Source: Corallococcus sp. AS-1-6
Lineage (GTDB): Bacteria > Myxococcota > Myxococcia > Myxococcales > Myxococcaceae
DNA length: 64,000 bases
Direction: 5' to 3'
Assembly (NCBI RefSeq): GCF_020037015.1
Contig: NZ_JAIQDE010000001.1
Span: 620,001 to 684,000, forward strand
Of this stretch, positions 44,431 to 56,400 are shown piece by piece. Each line of letters opens with the position of its first letter. The stretch's first letter is position 1. A program made the translations under genes and the position numbers. Below the pieces are notes generated by a model, which saw only the letters and a list, made by a program, of their open reading frames with translations, was not told the DNA's origin and did no database searches.

Positions 44431-47400
44431 CTACGGCAGCGTCCGGAGGTGCTGGAGCAGCGGCTCCGCCACGGTGGTGGCGTGGGGCGCGCTCAGCATC
44501 GAGTAGTGCTCTGCCTGCACGTCGTACGACGTGACGGGCCCCGTGAGCCAGGCGCTCCAGTCCGTCTCCTCGGAAGCCGGCGGTCCCACGGTGGCCCGGA
44601 AGAGGACCGTGGGCCCCGGGTAGCCGCCCACGGGCACGTAGGTGCGCAGGGCCTCGTAGAACCGCGCGTGCAGGGCGAAGAGGCGCTCAGCGCCTTCCAG
44701 GTCCAGGCCCAGGTTGTTCGCGGGCGAGGCGCGGACCTGCTCCAGGACGTACGCGAGCCTCTCGCGTGCCTCCATGCGCCGCAGGCGTTCCAGGTCCAGG
44801 GCCAGGTCCTGCCAACGCAGGCCGAGCGTCCGTCCGAAGAGCGCGAGCAGCCCGAGCGGATCGGCTTCTGGACGCGGCTGGGGCGTGGGCACGGCGGAGT
44901 CGATGAGCGTCAGCAGCTCCACCGCTTCACCCACGGCCTGGAGCTGACGCGCCATCTCCAGCGCGACGAGCCCGCCGAAGGACCACCCCCCCAGCAGGTA
45001 CGGTCCCCGCGGCTGCACGGCGCGGACCTGGGCGAGGTAGTCGCGCGCCAGCGCTTCGATGGATGCCGGAGGAAGCGCGCCGCCCTCCAGGCCTGACGCG
45101 GCCACCCCGTAGACCGGCCGGTCGTGGCCCAACTGGCGCACGAGTTCGGCATAGCCCAGCACGCCGCCACCGCCGCCGTGGATGAGGAAGAGGGGACGCT
45201 TCCCCTCGGCGCCGGCTTCCAGCCGCACCAGGTTGGTGGGACGCGGAGGGGCTTCCTCCTGGAGCCGCCGCGCCAGCGCCTCGACGGTGCCGTGCTGGAA
45301 GAGGGCCGCCATGGGGAGCGCGTGCCCGGTGTGCACCCGGATGGAGGCGATCAACTTCAGGGCCAGCAGCGAGTGGCCGCCCAGCTCGAAGAAGTTGTCG
45401 GTGATGCTGACGCGAGGCACGCGCAGCACCTCCGCGAAGCACCCGGCGAGCTGTTCTTCCAGCGGCGTGCGGGGCGCGACGTGGCTTCCGGACGCGGAGG
45501 AGCCCGCGGCGTCAGGGACGGGGAGGGCCTTGCGGTCCACCTTGCCGTTGGAGTTGAGGGGCAGGGCGTCCAGTCGCCCCATGGCGGAGGGCAGCATGTA
45601 GTCCGGCAGCCGCTGCTTGAGGAACGCGCGCAGCTCGGCCACGTCCACGGCTTCGGACGCGACGTAGGCGACGAGGCGCTTGTCGCCGGGCACGTCCTCG
45701 CGGACCACGACGACCGCGCTCCGTACCGAGGGATGGGCGCGCAGGGCGGCTTCGATTTCAGGCAGCTCGATGCGGAAGCCGCGCACCTTCACCTGCGAGT
45801 CCGCGCGGCCCAGGAACTCCAGCACGCCGTCCTCGCGCCAGCGGCCGAGGTCGCCGGTGCGGTAGAGGCGTGCGCCGGGCGTGGAGGAGAACGGGTCGGG
45901 GCGGAAGCGCTCGGCGGTGAGCGCGGGCTGGCCCACGTAGCCGCGCGCGAGCCCGTCACCGCCGATGAACAGCTCGCCCTGGATGCCCGGGGGGACAGGC
46001 TGGCCAGAGGCATCCAGCACGTAGACCCGCATGTTGCTGTGCGGGCGGCCCAGCGGGACGGAGGCGCCCACCTGGGAGGCGTGCGTGAAGCGGTGACTGG
46101 TGGCGAAGACCGTGGTCTCCGTGGGGCCATAGAACGCGGAGACGGGGACGCCCAACTGCTCCAGCACGCGGCGCACATGGGACGCGGAGATGACGTCGCC
46201 GCCGGTGAGCACCCGGCGCACGGAGCGCATCGCGGGCAGGTGCGTGTCCACCAACTGGGTGAAGAAGCCAATGGTTATCCACAGCGTCGTCACGCCGTGG
46301 TGCACCAGCACCCGCTCCAGCTCGTGCGGATCCGTCGGAGGGTGGGCGGGGAAGACGGCCAGCTTCGCGCCATGAAGCAGCGCGCCCCAGACCTCGAAGG
46401 TGGAGGCGTCGAAGGCGAGGGGCGCCATCATCAGCAGCGTCTCGTCAGGTCCGAGAGGGGTGTAGTCGACGCCAAAGAGGGTGCGGAGCACGGCGGCGTG
46501 AGGCGTGCCGACCCCCTTGGGCCTGCCGGTGGAGCCGGAGGTGAAGTCGATGTACGCGAGGCTCTGGGGCAGAGCGCTGCGCGGAAGTGCATGCGAGGGC
46601 AGCGCGTCGAGGGACACCTCCTCCAGCACCACGGGCAACAGGGCCTCATGAGGCAGGTTCGGCAGCAACGCCCGCGACGTGAGGAGGACATGGGGCCGTG
46701 CGTCCTCGACCATCGCGGCCAGACGCGCGCGCGGATAGGCCGGGTCCAGCGGCACGTAGGCCGCCCCCGCCTTGAGGATGGCGACGAGCGAGACGACGAG
46801 CTCCAGCGAGCGCTCCAGGGCCACGGCCACGCGCGAGTCGGTGTCCACGCCCAGCGAGCGCAGGTGCCAGGCGAGCCGGTTGGCGCGCTCATCCAACTGC
46901 CGGTAGGTGAGGCGCGTATCCCCGAACTCGACGGCGACCTTCTCCGGGAAGCGGGCCACCACCTGCTCGAACACCTCCGGCAGGGTGGAGTCGCGCGGGT
47001 ACTCAGCGGCCGTCGCGTTCCACTCCACCAACACCCGCTGGCGCTCCGCGTCCGTCAGCAGCGACACGGAGTCGAGCAGTGCCTCGGGCCGGGCCACGAG
47101 GGCCTCCGCCAACGTGCGGAAGTGCTCCGCCATGCGCGCGGCCGTGCGCGGCTCGAACAGGGCGGTGTTGTAGAGCAGCCCTCCCGAGATGCCCTCGGGT
47201 GACTCCACCAGGCTCAGCTCCAGGTCGACCTTGGCCGCGGTCTCCTCCACGCCCAGCGGGCGCGGCGTCAGCGCCTCACCCTCCGGCGCGGGCGGGGCCC
47301 CCTCTCGCGTGCTGAAGAGCACCTGGAACAGCGGCGCGCGGCTCGGATCCCGCGCGGGCCTCAACGCCTCCACCAGACGTTCGAAGGGCAGATCCTGGTG

Positions 47401-50400
47401 GGCATAGGCCCCCAGCGCGCCCTCCTTCACCCGGCGCAGCAACTGGCGGAACGAGCCCCGGCGGTCCACCCGGGCCCGCAGCGCCAGCGTGTTGACGAAG
47501 AAGCCGATGAGCCCCTCCAGCTCTTCCGGCCCGCGGCCCGCGATGGGCGAGCCGACGACGAAGTCCTCCTGACCCGAATAGACGGCCAGCAGGACCTGCC
47601 AGAGCGCGAGCAGGGCCATGAACGGCGTGACGACCTCCTGCTGGCAGAGCGCCTTGAGGCCCCGCGCGCTCGTCCGCGACAGGCTCACGGGGACCTGCGC
47701 GCCACGGTAGGTCTGCACGGCCGGACGCGGCTTGTCCGTGGGCAGCTCCAGCGCGTGGGGCACGCCGTCGAGCTGCTGCTTCCACCACCCCAGTTGCTGC
47801 TCCAGCACCTCGCCCTGGAGCCAGCGCCGCTGCCACGTCGCGTAGTCCGCGTACTGGAGCGTCAGCGGCGGCAGGGGCGAAGGCTGGCCGTTCGAGAACG
47901 CCGCGTGGAGCGCGGTCAACTCCGCGACGAGGACGCGGTTGGACCAGCCATCCGAGACGATGTGGTGCAGCGTGACGAGCAGCACGTGCCGCCGCGCGGA
48001 CAGGCGCAGCAGGGTGGCGCGCATCAACGGCGCGCGGGTCAGGTCGAACGGGATGCGCGCTTCCTCCAGGGCCCGCCGCCGCGCCTCCTCCTCCTGCTCC
48101 GCCTCCGGCAGGTGGCTCAGGTCCACCTGGGCCAGGGGCAGCTCGGCGTGCGGGTGCGGCTGCTGGAAGGGCTCGCCGTCCTCGCGGGCGTGGAACGTGG
48201 TGCGCAGGGCCTCATGGCGGTGGACGAGCTCCTGAAGACCTCGCGCCAGCGCCCCGGCGTCCAGCGGACCGTCGAGCCGCAAGGCCGCGGGGACGTTGTA
48301 GTGGACGCTCCCCGGTTCCAGCCGGTCGAGGAACCACAGCCGCTGCTGCGCGAACGACAGCGGCAGCGGCCCGCCGCGCGGCACGGGCACCAGCGGAGGA
48401 CGCCCGGCGCCCCCCGGACCCCGCGAGCCGGCCTCGATGCGCGAGGCCAGCGCCTCCACGGTGGAGGCTTCGAACAGCGCGCGCAGCGGCAGCTCCGCGC
48501 CCGTCTCCGCGCGCACCCTCGACACCACCTGCGTCGCGAGCAACGAGTGGCCGCCCAACGCGAAGAAGTCGTCCTTCACGCCCACGCGCGGCAGGCGCAG
48601 CACCTGGGCCCAGATGGCCGCCAGCTTCGCCTCCAGCTCCGTTCGCGGCGCTTCGTACGCGGCGCTGGAGGTCCGCGCCTCCGGCTCCGGCAACGCCTTG
48701 CGGTCGACCTTCCCATTGACGTTGAGCGGCAGCGCCTCCAGCACCACCCACACGGTGGGCACCATGGCCTCCGTCAACCGCTGGCGCAGGTGGGCCTTCA
48801 ACGCGTCCGGCTCCAGCGTCGCGCCGGCCTTCGGCGCCACGTACGCGACCAGCCGCTTCTCCGTGCCCTCTCCCTTCGCCACGACGACGGCTTCCTTCAC
48901 CGTCTCCACCTGGCGCAGCGCGGCCTCGACTTCACCCAGCTCGATGCGGAAGCCGCGCACCTTCACCTGGAAGTCGAAGCGGCCCAGGAAGTCGAGCGTG
49001 CCGTCCTCCAACCAGCGGGCCTTGTCGCCCGTGCGGTAGAGGCGCTCGCCCGGCGTGGAGGCGAAGGGATGCGGGACGAAGCGCTCCGCGGTCAGCTCGG
49101 GGCGGTTCAGGTAGCCCCAGGCCAGGCCCTTGCCGCCGACGAACACCTCGCCCGCGACGCCCACCGGCACCGGTTGCAGGTGCGCGTCGAGGACGTAGGT
49201 GGTGGCGTTCGGGATGGGCCGGCCAATGGACACCGGGCCCTCCACGCGAGAGTTCCGCTCCAGCGGCAGTGTGGTGGAGAAGGTCGTGTTCTCCGTGGGG
49301 CCGTAGGCGTGGATGACCGTCGCGCCTTCGGGGAGGCGGGCGAGGTGGTCGCGCATGCGTGGCCAGGGCATCACCTCACCGCCCGCCAGGACCTGGCTCA
49401 CGCCCGCGAGCGCCTCGCCCTGGTGCAGGACCATCTGCTCGAAGAGCGCGGTCGTCATGAACAGCGCCGTCACGCGGTGGCGCACCAGTTGTGCGGCCAG
49501 CTCCTCCAGCGACAGGGCCTGCGGCGGCGTGAGGACGACCTTCGCGCCGTGCAGCAGCGCCCCCCAGATTTCGAGCGTCGACGCGTCGAAGGCGATGGGG
49601 GCGAACTGCAGCCAGACCTGCTCCGGTCCGAAGCGCATGAAGGTGCTGCCCAGCACCAGGCGCGTGATGCCCCGGTGGGGCACGCAGACGCCCTTGGGAC
49701 GGCCGGTGCTGCCGGAGGTGAACATGATGTAGGCCAGGGCTTCGCCGTCCACGCGGACCTCCGGCGCGTGCGTGGGCCTGGTCGCGATGGCGTCCCACCC
49801 GGCATCCAGCCAGACGCGGGCGCCGGAGGCGGGCAGCAGCGGCGCGAAGGCCTGATGCGTCAGCGTCACGCTGACCTCGGCATCGGCGAGCAGCGCGGCG
49901 GTGCGCTCCACCGGAGCGTTGCGGTCCACGGGGACGTAGGCGGCGCCCAGCTTGAGGATGGCGAGCAGCGCCGTCACCAGCTCGAAGGACCGGTCGAGGG
50001 CGAGCCCGACGCGCGCGCCCGGGACGACGCCCAGCGCGCGCAGGTGATGGGCCAGTTGGTTCGCGCGGGACTCCAGCCGCGCATACGTCAGCGAGTCCTC
50101 CCCCTGCACCAGGGCCACGGCGTCCGGCGTGCGCCGGGCCTGCTCGGTGAAGTGGACGTGGACGGGGACGTCCGTCGGGCTGGCGACGGCGGTGTCGTTC
50201 CAGTCCACGAGGAGCCGCTGGCGTTCGTCGCGGGAGAGCAGCGGCAGCCGGGCCACGGACTGGCCGGGGTTCGCGACCGCGGCCTCCAGCAGCGTGCGCA
50301 GGTGGTCCATCATCCGGAGCGCGGTCGAGGGGTTGAACAGGTCCGCGCGGTAGCTCAGCGCGCCCCGCAGCCCCTGCGGCGTCCGCACCAGCGAGAGCGT

Positions 50401-53400
50401 GAGGTCGAACGGGGTCGTCTGCTCCGACTGCTCCATCGGCAGAAGCCGGAGCGTGGAGCCGTCGCGGCCCGCCGGCAGCGACTGGGGCTGCGGCGGCGCG
50501 TCCCGCAGCGCGAGCACGGCCTGGAAGAGGGGCGAGTGGCTCAGGCTGCGCTGGGGATGCAGCTCCTCCACCAGCTTCTCGAAGGGCGCGTCCTGGTGCT
50601 CATAGGCCGCGAGGGTGGTGGCGCGCACCTGGCCCAGCAGCTCGCGGAAGGAGGCCTTCGGGTCCACGCGCGCGCGCAGCACCAGCGTGTTCACGAAGAA
50701 GCCGATGAGCCCTTCTGTCTCCTCGCGCGTGCGCCCGGCGATGGGCGAGCCGACGGGGATGTCCTCCTGGCCCGCGTAGCGCGAGAGCAGCGCCTGCCAG
50801 GCCGCCATCAGGCCCATGAAGAGCGTGGCGCCCTCGCGCTGGCACAGCGCCTGGAGCGCCTGCGACAGCGCCTCCGGCAACTGCACGGGCACCTGGGCGC
50901 CCACCGGGGACAGGATGCGGGGACGCGGCCGGTCCGTGGGCAGCTCCAGGAGCGGCGGCACGCCAGCGAGCTGCCGGCGCCAGTAGGCCAGGTGGTGTTC
51001 CAGCACCTCGTCCTTCAGCCACTCGCGCTGCCACGTCGCGAAGTCGGCGTATTGCACGGGCAGCGGAGGCAGCGGGACGGGCTGCCCCGCGACGTGGGCA
51101 CCGTAGAGCGCGGTCAGCTCCCGCACGAGCACGCCCATGGACCACCCGTCGGAGACGATGTGGTGCATGTTCAGCCACAGCACGTGCGTGGTGGCGTCCA
51201 GGCGCAGCAGCGCCGTGCGCAAGAGGGGCCCGCGCTCCAGGTCGAACGGGCGAAGGGCCTCTTCCCGCAACCGCCGGGCGACGGCCTCCTCCGGGACCGC
51301 GCCCAGTTCCACCGTCTCCAGCGCGAAGGGCACCGTGGGAAGGATGACCTGGACGGGCTGCCCCTCCTGCGAGACGAAGACGGTGCGCAGGGCCTCGTGG
51401 CGGGCGATGAGCGAGGCGAAGGCCTTCTCCAGCGCGGGCACGTCTAGCGCGCCTTCCACGCGCAGGGCCAGGAAGAGGTTGTAGGTGGCGCTGCCCGGCT
51501 CGAGCTGATCCACGAGCCACAGCCGCTGCTGCGCGAAGGACAGGGGCAGCGGGCCCGTGCGGGAGACCGGGACGAGGGGGGGCGGAGGCGGCAGCGCCAC
51601 CACGCCGCGTCCGCGCAGTGCTCGCAGGACTTCCCGCGCCCGGCGGTGCGCTTCCGCCCAGCTCAGCGTGTGGCCCTCGTGCTCGAAGGCGGCGGTGCCG
51701 GGGTTGCGCCGGGCCTGTGCCTCCAGCAGTCCGTGCAGGGACGCGTCCTCCGCCGTGGCCGCGCCGGGCTCGCTCCAGGAGTGGAGCAGCAGCCCGCGCT
51801 CCTCGAGCGTGAGCATGGGCAGCGCGGAGAGGCGGCGCTCCGGTGCGTTCAGCGCCCCGGCCAGCAGCGCGCGCAGGTGGCCCACCATGCGGCTGGCGGT
51901 CGAGGCGTCGAAGAGGTCGGTGTTGTATTCGAGCAGGCCCTTCAGCCCGTCGGCGGTGTCGTTCAGCGCCAGGGTGAGGTCGAACTTCGCCGTGCCGCCC
52001 CGGGGCTCCAGCGGCTGGAGCTTGAGGCCCGTGCCCAGCGTCTCCGGCATGGGCGCGTTCTGGTACGCGAGCATCACCTGGAAGAGCGGCGTGCGGCGCG
52101 GGTCCCGCTCCGGCCGGAGCGCCTCCACCAGCTTCTCGAAGGGCACGTCCTGATGCGCGTACGCCCCCAGGGCCACGTCGCGCACGCGGGCGAGCAGCTC
52201 ACGGAAGCTCGGGTCCCCGTCCAGCTTCGTGCGCAGCACCAGCGTGTTGACGAAGAAGCCGATGAGCCCCTCCAGCTCCGCGTGGTGACGGCCCGCGATG
52301 GGCGAGCCCACGGAGATGTCCTCCTGGCCGCTGTAGCGCGAGAGCAGCACCTGGAACGCGGCCAGCACCACCATGGAGGGCGTGACGCCCTCGCCGCGGC
52401 AGAGCGCCTGCATCGCGTCCGACAGCTCGCGAGGGAACTGGAAGGGCACCACCGCGCCACGGAAGGTCTGGGCCGCGGGCCGAGGCCGATCCGTGGGCAG
52501 CTCCAGGGCCTTCGGTGCGCCGTGGAGCTGCTGGCGCCACCAGCCGAGCTGGGCCTCCAATGCGTCGTCGCGCAGCCAGCCGCGCTGCCAGACGGAGTAG
52601 TCCGCGTATTGCACGGGCAGCGGCTTGAGCCTCGGGGCCCGGCCTTCTGCGTGGGCGGCGTACAGCGTGGTCAACTCCTGGAGGAGCACGCCCATGGACC
52701 AGGCGTCGGAGATGACGTGGTGCATGGTCAGCAGCAGCAGGTGGTGCTGCTCGCTCATGCGCACCAGCAGGACGCGCCAGAGCGGACCGGCTTCCAGGTC
52801 GAAGACCTGCCGTGCCTCGTCGTCGAGGATGGCGCCGAGCGCGTGCTCGGCATCCGGCAGCGTGCTCAGGTCCATCCAGCCGGCGGGCAGCGTGGGGGAC
52901 GCGCTGATGACCTGGACGGGGCCGGACGCCTCTTCACGGAAGGTGGTGCGCAGGGATTCGTGACGCTGGGACAGGTCGCGCAGGCCCCGTGCGAGCGCGG
53001 GCACGTCGAGCGGGCCTTCGAGCCGCATGACGAAGGGGAGGTTGTACGCGGTGCTGTCGGGCTCCAGCTTCGCGAGGAACCACAGCCGCTGCTGGGCGAA
53101 GGACAGGGGCAGGCCGCCGTCGCGAGGCACCGGCTTGAGCGCGGGCGCGGCGAGGGCGGGGCGCACCGGGCCCTGGGACTCCAGCCGCTGGGCGATGGCT
53201 TCCACGGTGGGGGCCGCGAAGAAGTTCGCGATGGACAGCTCCGCCTGGAAGGCACGGCGGATGCGCGAGAGGATCTGCGTGGCGCTGAGTGAATTGCCGC
53301 CCAGGTCGAAGAAGTTGTCCTCGGCGCCGACCGTGCCCGTCTGGAGGACCTCTTCCCAGAGCGTGGCGAGCAGCCGCTCGGTGTCCGTGCGCGGAGGGCG

Positions 53401-56400
53401 CGTCCGTGCGCGGGTCTGGAAGGTGGAGGGCGCGGGGAGGGCCTTGCGGTCCACCTTGCCGTTGGAGTTGAGAGGCAGGGCGTCCAGTCGCCCCATGGCG
53501 GAGGGCAGCATGTAGTCCGGCAGCCGCTGCTTGAGGAACGCGCGCAGCTCGGCCACGTCCAGGGACTCGGGCGCGACGACGTAGGCGACGAGGCGCTTGT
53601 CGCCGGGCACGTCCTCGCGGGCCATGACGACGGCCTCGCGCACTTCAGGATGGGCGCGCAGGGCGGCTTCGATTTCGGGCAGCTCGATGCGGAAGCCGCG
53701 CACCTTCACCTGCGAGTCCGCGCGGCCCATGAACTCCAGCACACCGTCCTCGCGCCAGCGGCCGAGGTCGCCGGTGCGGTAGAGGCGTGCGCCGGGAGTG
53801 GAGGAGAACGGGTCGGGCAGAAAGCGCTCCGCGGTGAGCGCGGGCTGGCCCACGTAGCCACGCGCGAGCCCGTCACCGCCGATGAACAGCTCGCCCTGGA
53901 TGCCCGGGGGGACAGGCTGGCCGGAAGCATCCAGCACGTACACCCGCATGTTGCTGTGCGGGCGGCCCAGCGGGACGGAGGCGCCGACCTGGGAGGCCTG
54001 CGTGAAGCGGTGGCTGGTGGCGAAGACCGTGGTCTCCGTGGGGCCATAGAGCGCGGAGACGGGGACGCCCAACTGCTCCAGCACGCGGCGCACGTGGGAT
54101 GCGGAGATGACGTCGCCGCCGGTGAGCACCCGGCGCAGGGAACGCAGCGCGGGCAGGTGTGAATCCACCAACTGGGTGAAGAAGCCGATGGTTATCCACA
54201 GCGTCGTCACGCCGTGATGCACCAGCACCCGCTCCAACTCGTGCGGATCCGTCGGAGGGTGGGCGGGGAAGACGGCCAGCTTCGCGCCATGAAGCAGCGC
54301 GCCCCAGACCTCGAAGGTGGAGGCGTCGAAGGCGAGGGGCGCCATCATCAGCAGCGTCTCGTCAGGTCCGAGAGGGGTGTAGTCGACGCCAAAGAGGGTG
54401 CGGAGCACGGCGGCGTGAGGCGTGCCGACCCCCTTGGGCCTGCCGGTGGAGCCGGAGGTGAAGTCGATGTACGCGAGGCTCTGGGGCAGAGCGCTGCGCG
54501 GAAGCGCATGCGAGGGCTGCGAGTCGAGGGACACCTCCTCTAGCACCACGGGCAACAGGGCCTCATGAGGCAGGTTCGGCAGCAACGCCCGCGACGTGAG
54601 GAGGACATGGGGTCGTGCGTCCTCGACCATCGCGGCCAGACGCGCGCGCGGGTAGGCCGGGTCCAGGGGCACGTAGGCCGCCCCCGCCTTGAGGATGGCG
54701 ACGAGCGAGACGACGAGCTCCAGCGAGCGCTCCAGGGCCACGGCCACGCGCGAGTCGGTGTCCACGCCCAGCGAGCGCAGGTGCCAGGCGAGCCGATTGG
54801 CGCGCTCATCCAACTGCCGGTAGGTGAGGCGCGTGTCCCCGAACTCGACGGCGACCTTCTCCGGGAAGCGGGCCACCACCTGCTCGAACACCTCCGGCAG
54901 CGTGGAGTCGCGCGGGTACTCGACCGCGGTCGCGTTCCACTCCACCAGCACCCGCTGGCGCAGCTCGGTCGTCAGAGGGGCACGTGGCCGCGCATCGGCG
55001 CGGGCCTGCGAGTCTTCGGCTTCCGCCGCGTTCGACTCCGTCACCACCGGCTGACGCAGTTCGGTCGTCAGGGGGGCACGTGGCCGCGCATCGGCGCGGG
55101 CCTGCGAGTCTTTGGCTTCCGCCGCGTTCGACTCCGCCACCACCGGCTGACGCAGCTCGGTCGTCAGGGTGGCACGTGGCTGCGCGGCGGCGCGGGCCTC
55201 CCATTCGCGCGCGACATCCTCCAGCGGAACCATGGGCACGGGCCGCGAACGGGCTTCCCGTGCCTTGCGCGGCGCGGGGAGCGGCTGTGCCTTGCCCGCG
55301 AGCGCCTCGTCGATGAGACGTGCCACGGCGTCCAGCGTGGGGGTTTCAAACAAGCGCCGGAGGGGCAGCTCCACCGAGAAGGCCTGACGGATCCGGCTGA
55401 GCGCCTGCGTGGCCAGCAGCGAATGCCCGCCCAGGTCGAAGAAGTGATCCTTCGCCCCGACGCGCGTCACGCCGAGCAGCTCCTGCCACAGGCCCGCCAG
55501 TCGCTGCTCGGTGGGCGTGCGAGGCGCGACGTACTCCCGAGGGTCACTCCCCGCCAGGTCCGGAGCCGGCAGCGCCTTGCGGTCCACCTTGCCGTTGGTC
55601 GTGAGCGGGAGCGCGGGCAGCACCACCACGGCCGACGGCACCATGTACTCAGGCAGCGCGTCCTTGAGCGCCGCCCGCAGCCCGCTGCCGTTGGCGTCAA
55701 CGCCGTCGCGAAGCACGACGTAGCCCACCAGCCGCTTGCCGCCGGGCCCGTCCTCGCGCGCCACCACCACCGCGTCCCGCACCGGGGGCAGCTTCGCCAG
55801 CGAGGACTCCACCTCACCCAGCTCGATGCGGAAGCCACGCACCTTCACCTGCGCGTCCGCCCGGCCCACGAACTCCAGCGTGCCGTCCTCGCGCCAGCGC
55901 ACCACGTCGCCCGTGCGGTACAGCCGCGCTCCCGCCTCGCCGGAGAAGGCATCCGGCACGAAGCGCTCGGCCGTCAGCGCGGGCCGGCCCGAATAGCCTC
56001 GCGCCACGCCCACGCCGCCCAGGTGCAGCTCGCCCTTCACGCCCACGGGCACGAGCCCGCCCCGCGCATCCAGCACGTACGCGCGCACGTTGGCCAGCGG
56101 CCGGCCAATGGACGGCACGCGCCCGTCCGCCGTGCACTCGGTGAGCGTGGCCATGACGGTGGCCTCCGTGGGGCCGTAGGTGTTGAGGAACACGCGGCCC
56201 GGAGCCCACCGCGCCACCACCTCCGGGGGCAGCGCTTCACCGCCCGAGATGACGGTCCGCAGCGCGGGCAGTCCTTCCGGAGCCGTGGCCGCGAGCGTCG
56301 CTGGCGTGAGGCTGATGACCGTCAGGGCCTCGTCGCGCAGCAGCTTGCGCAGCGGCTCACCGGGCATCAGGTCCTCCAGCGGCGCCAGCACCAGCGTGGC

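Noticed and set aside
47398-51447. 1349-codon plus-strand frame opposite the NRPS
   Set aside because: Antisense shadow of NRPS modules; no domain, composition dominated by Arg, Gln, His and Leu.
45520-54961. Mobile element as the source of the long direct repeats
   Set aside because: Both copies are A-domain coding sequence; no transposase, terminal inverted repeats or target duplications.
54961-55200. CRISPR-like direct repeats
   Set aside because: Exact 96-bp period without unique spacers, entirely inside an NRPS reading frame and keeping frame; a coding tandem repeat.
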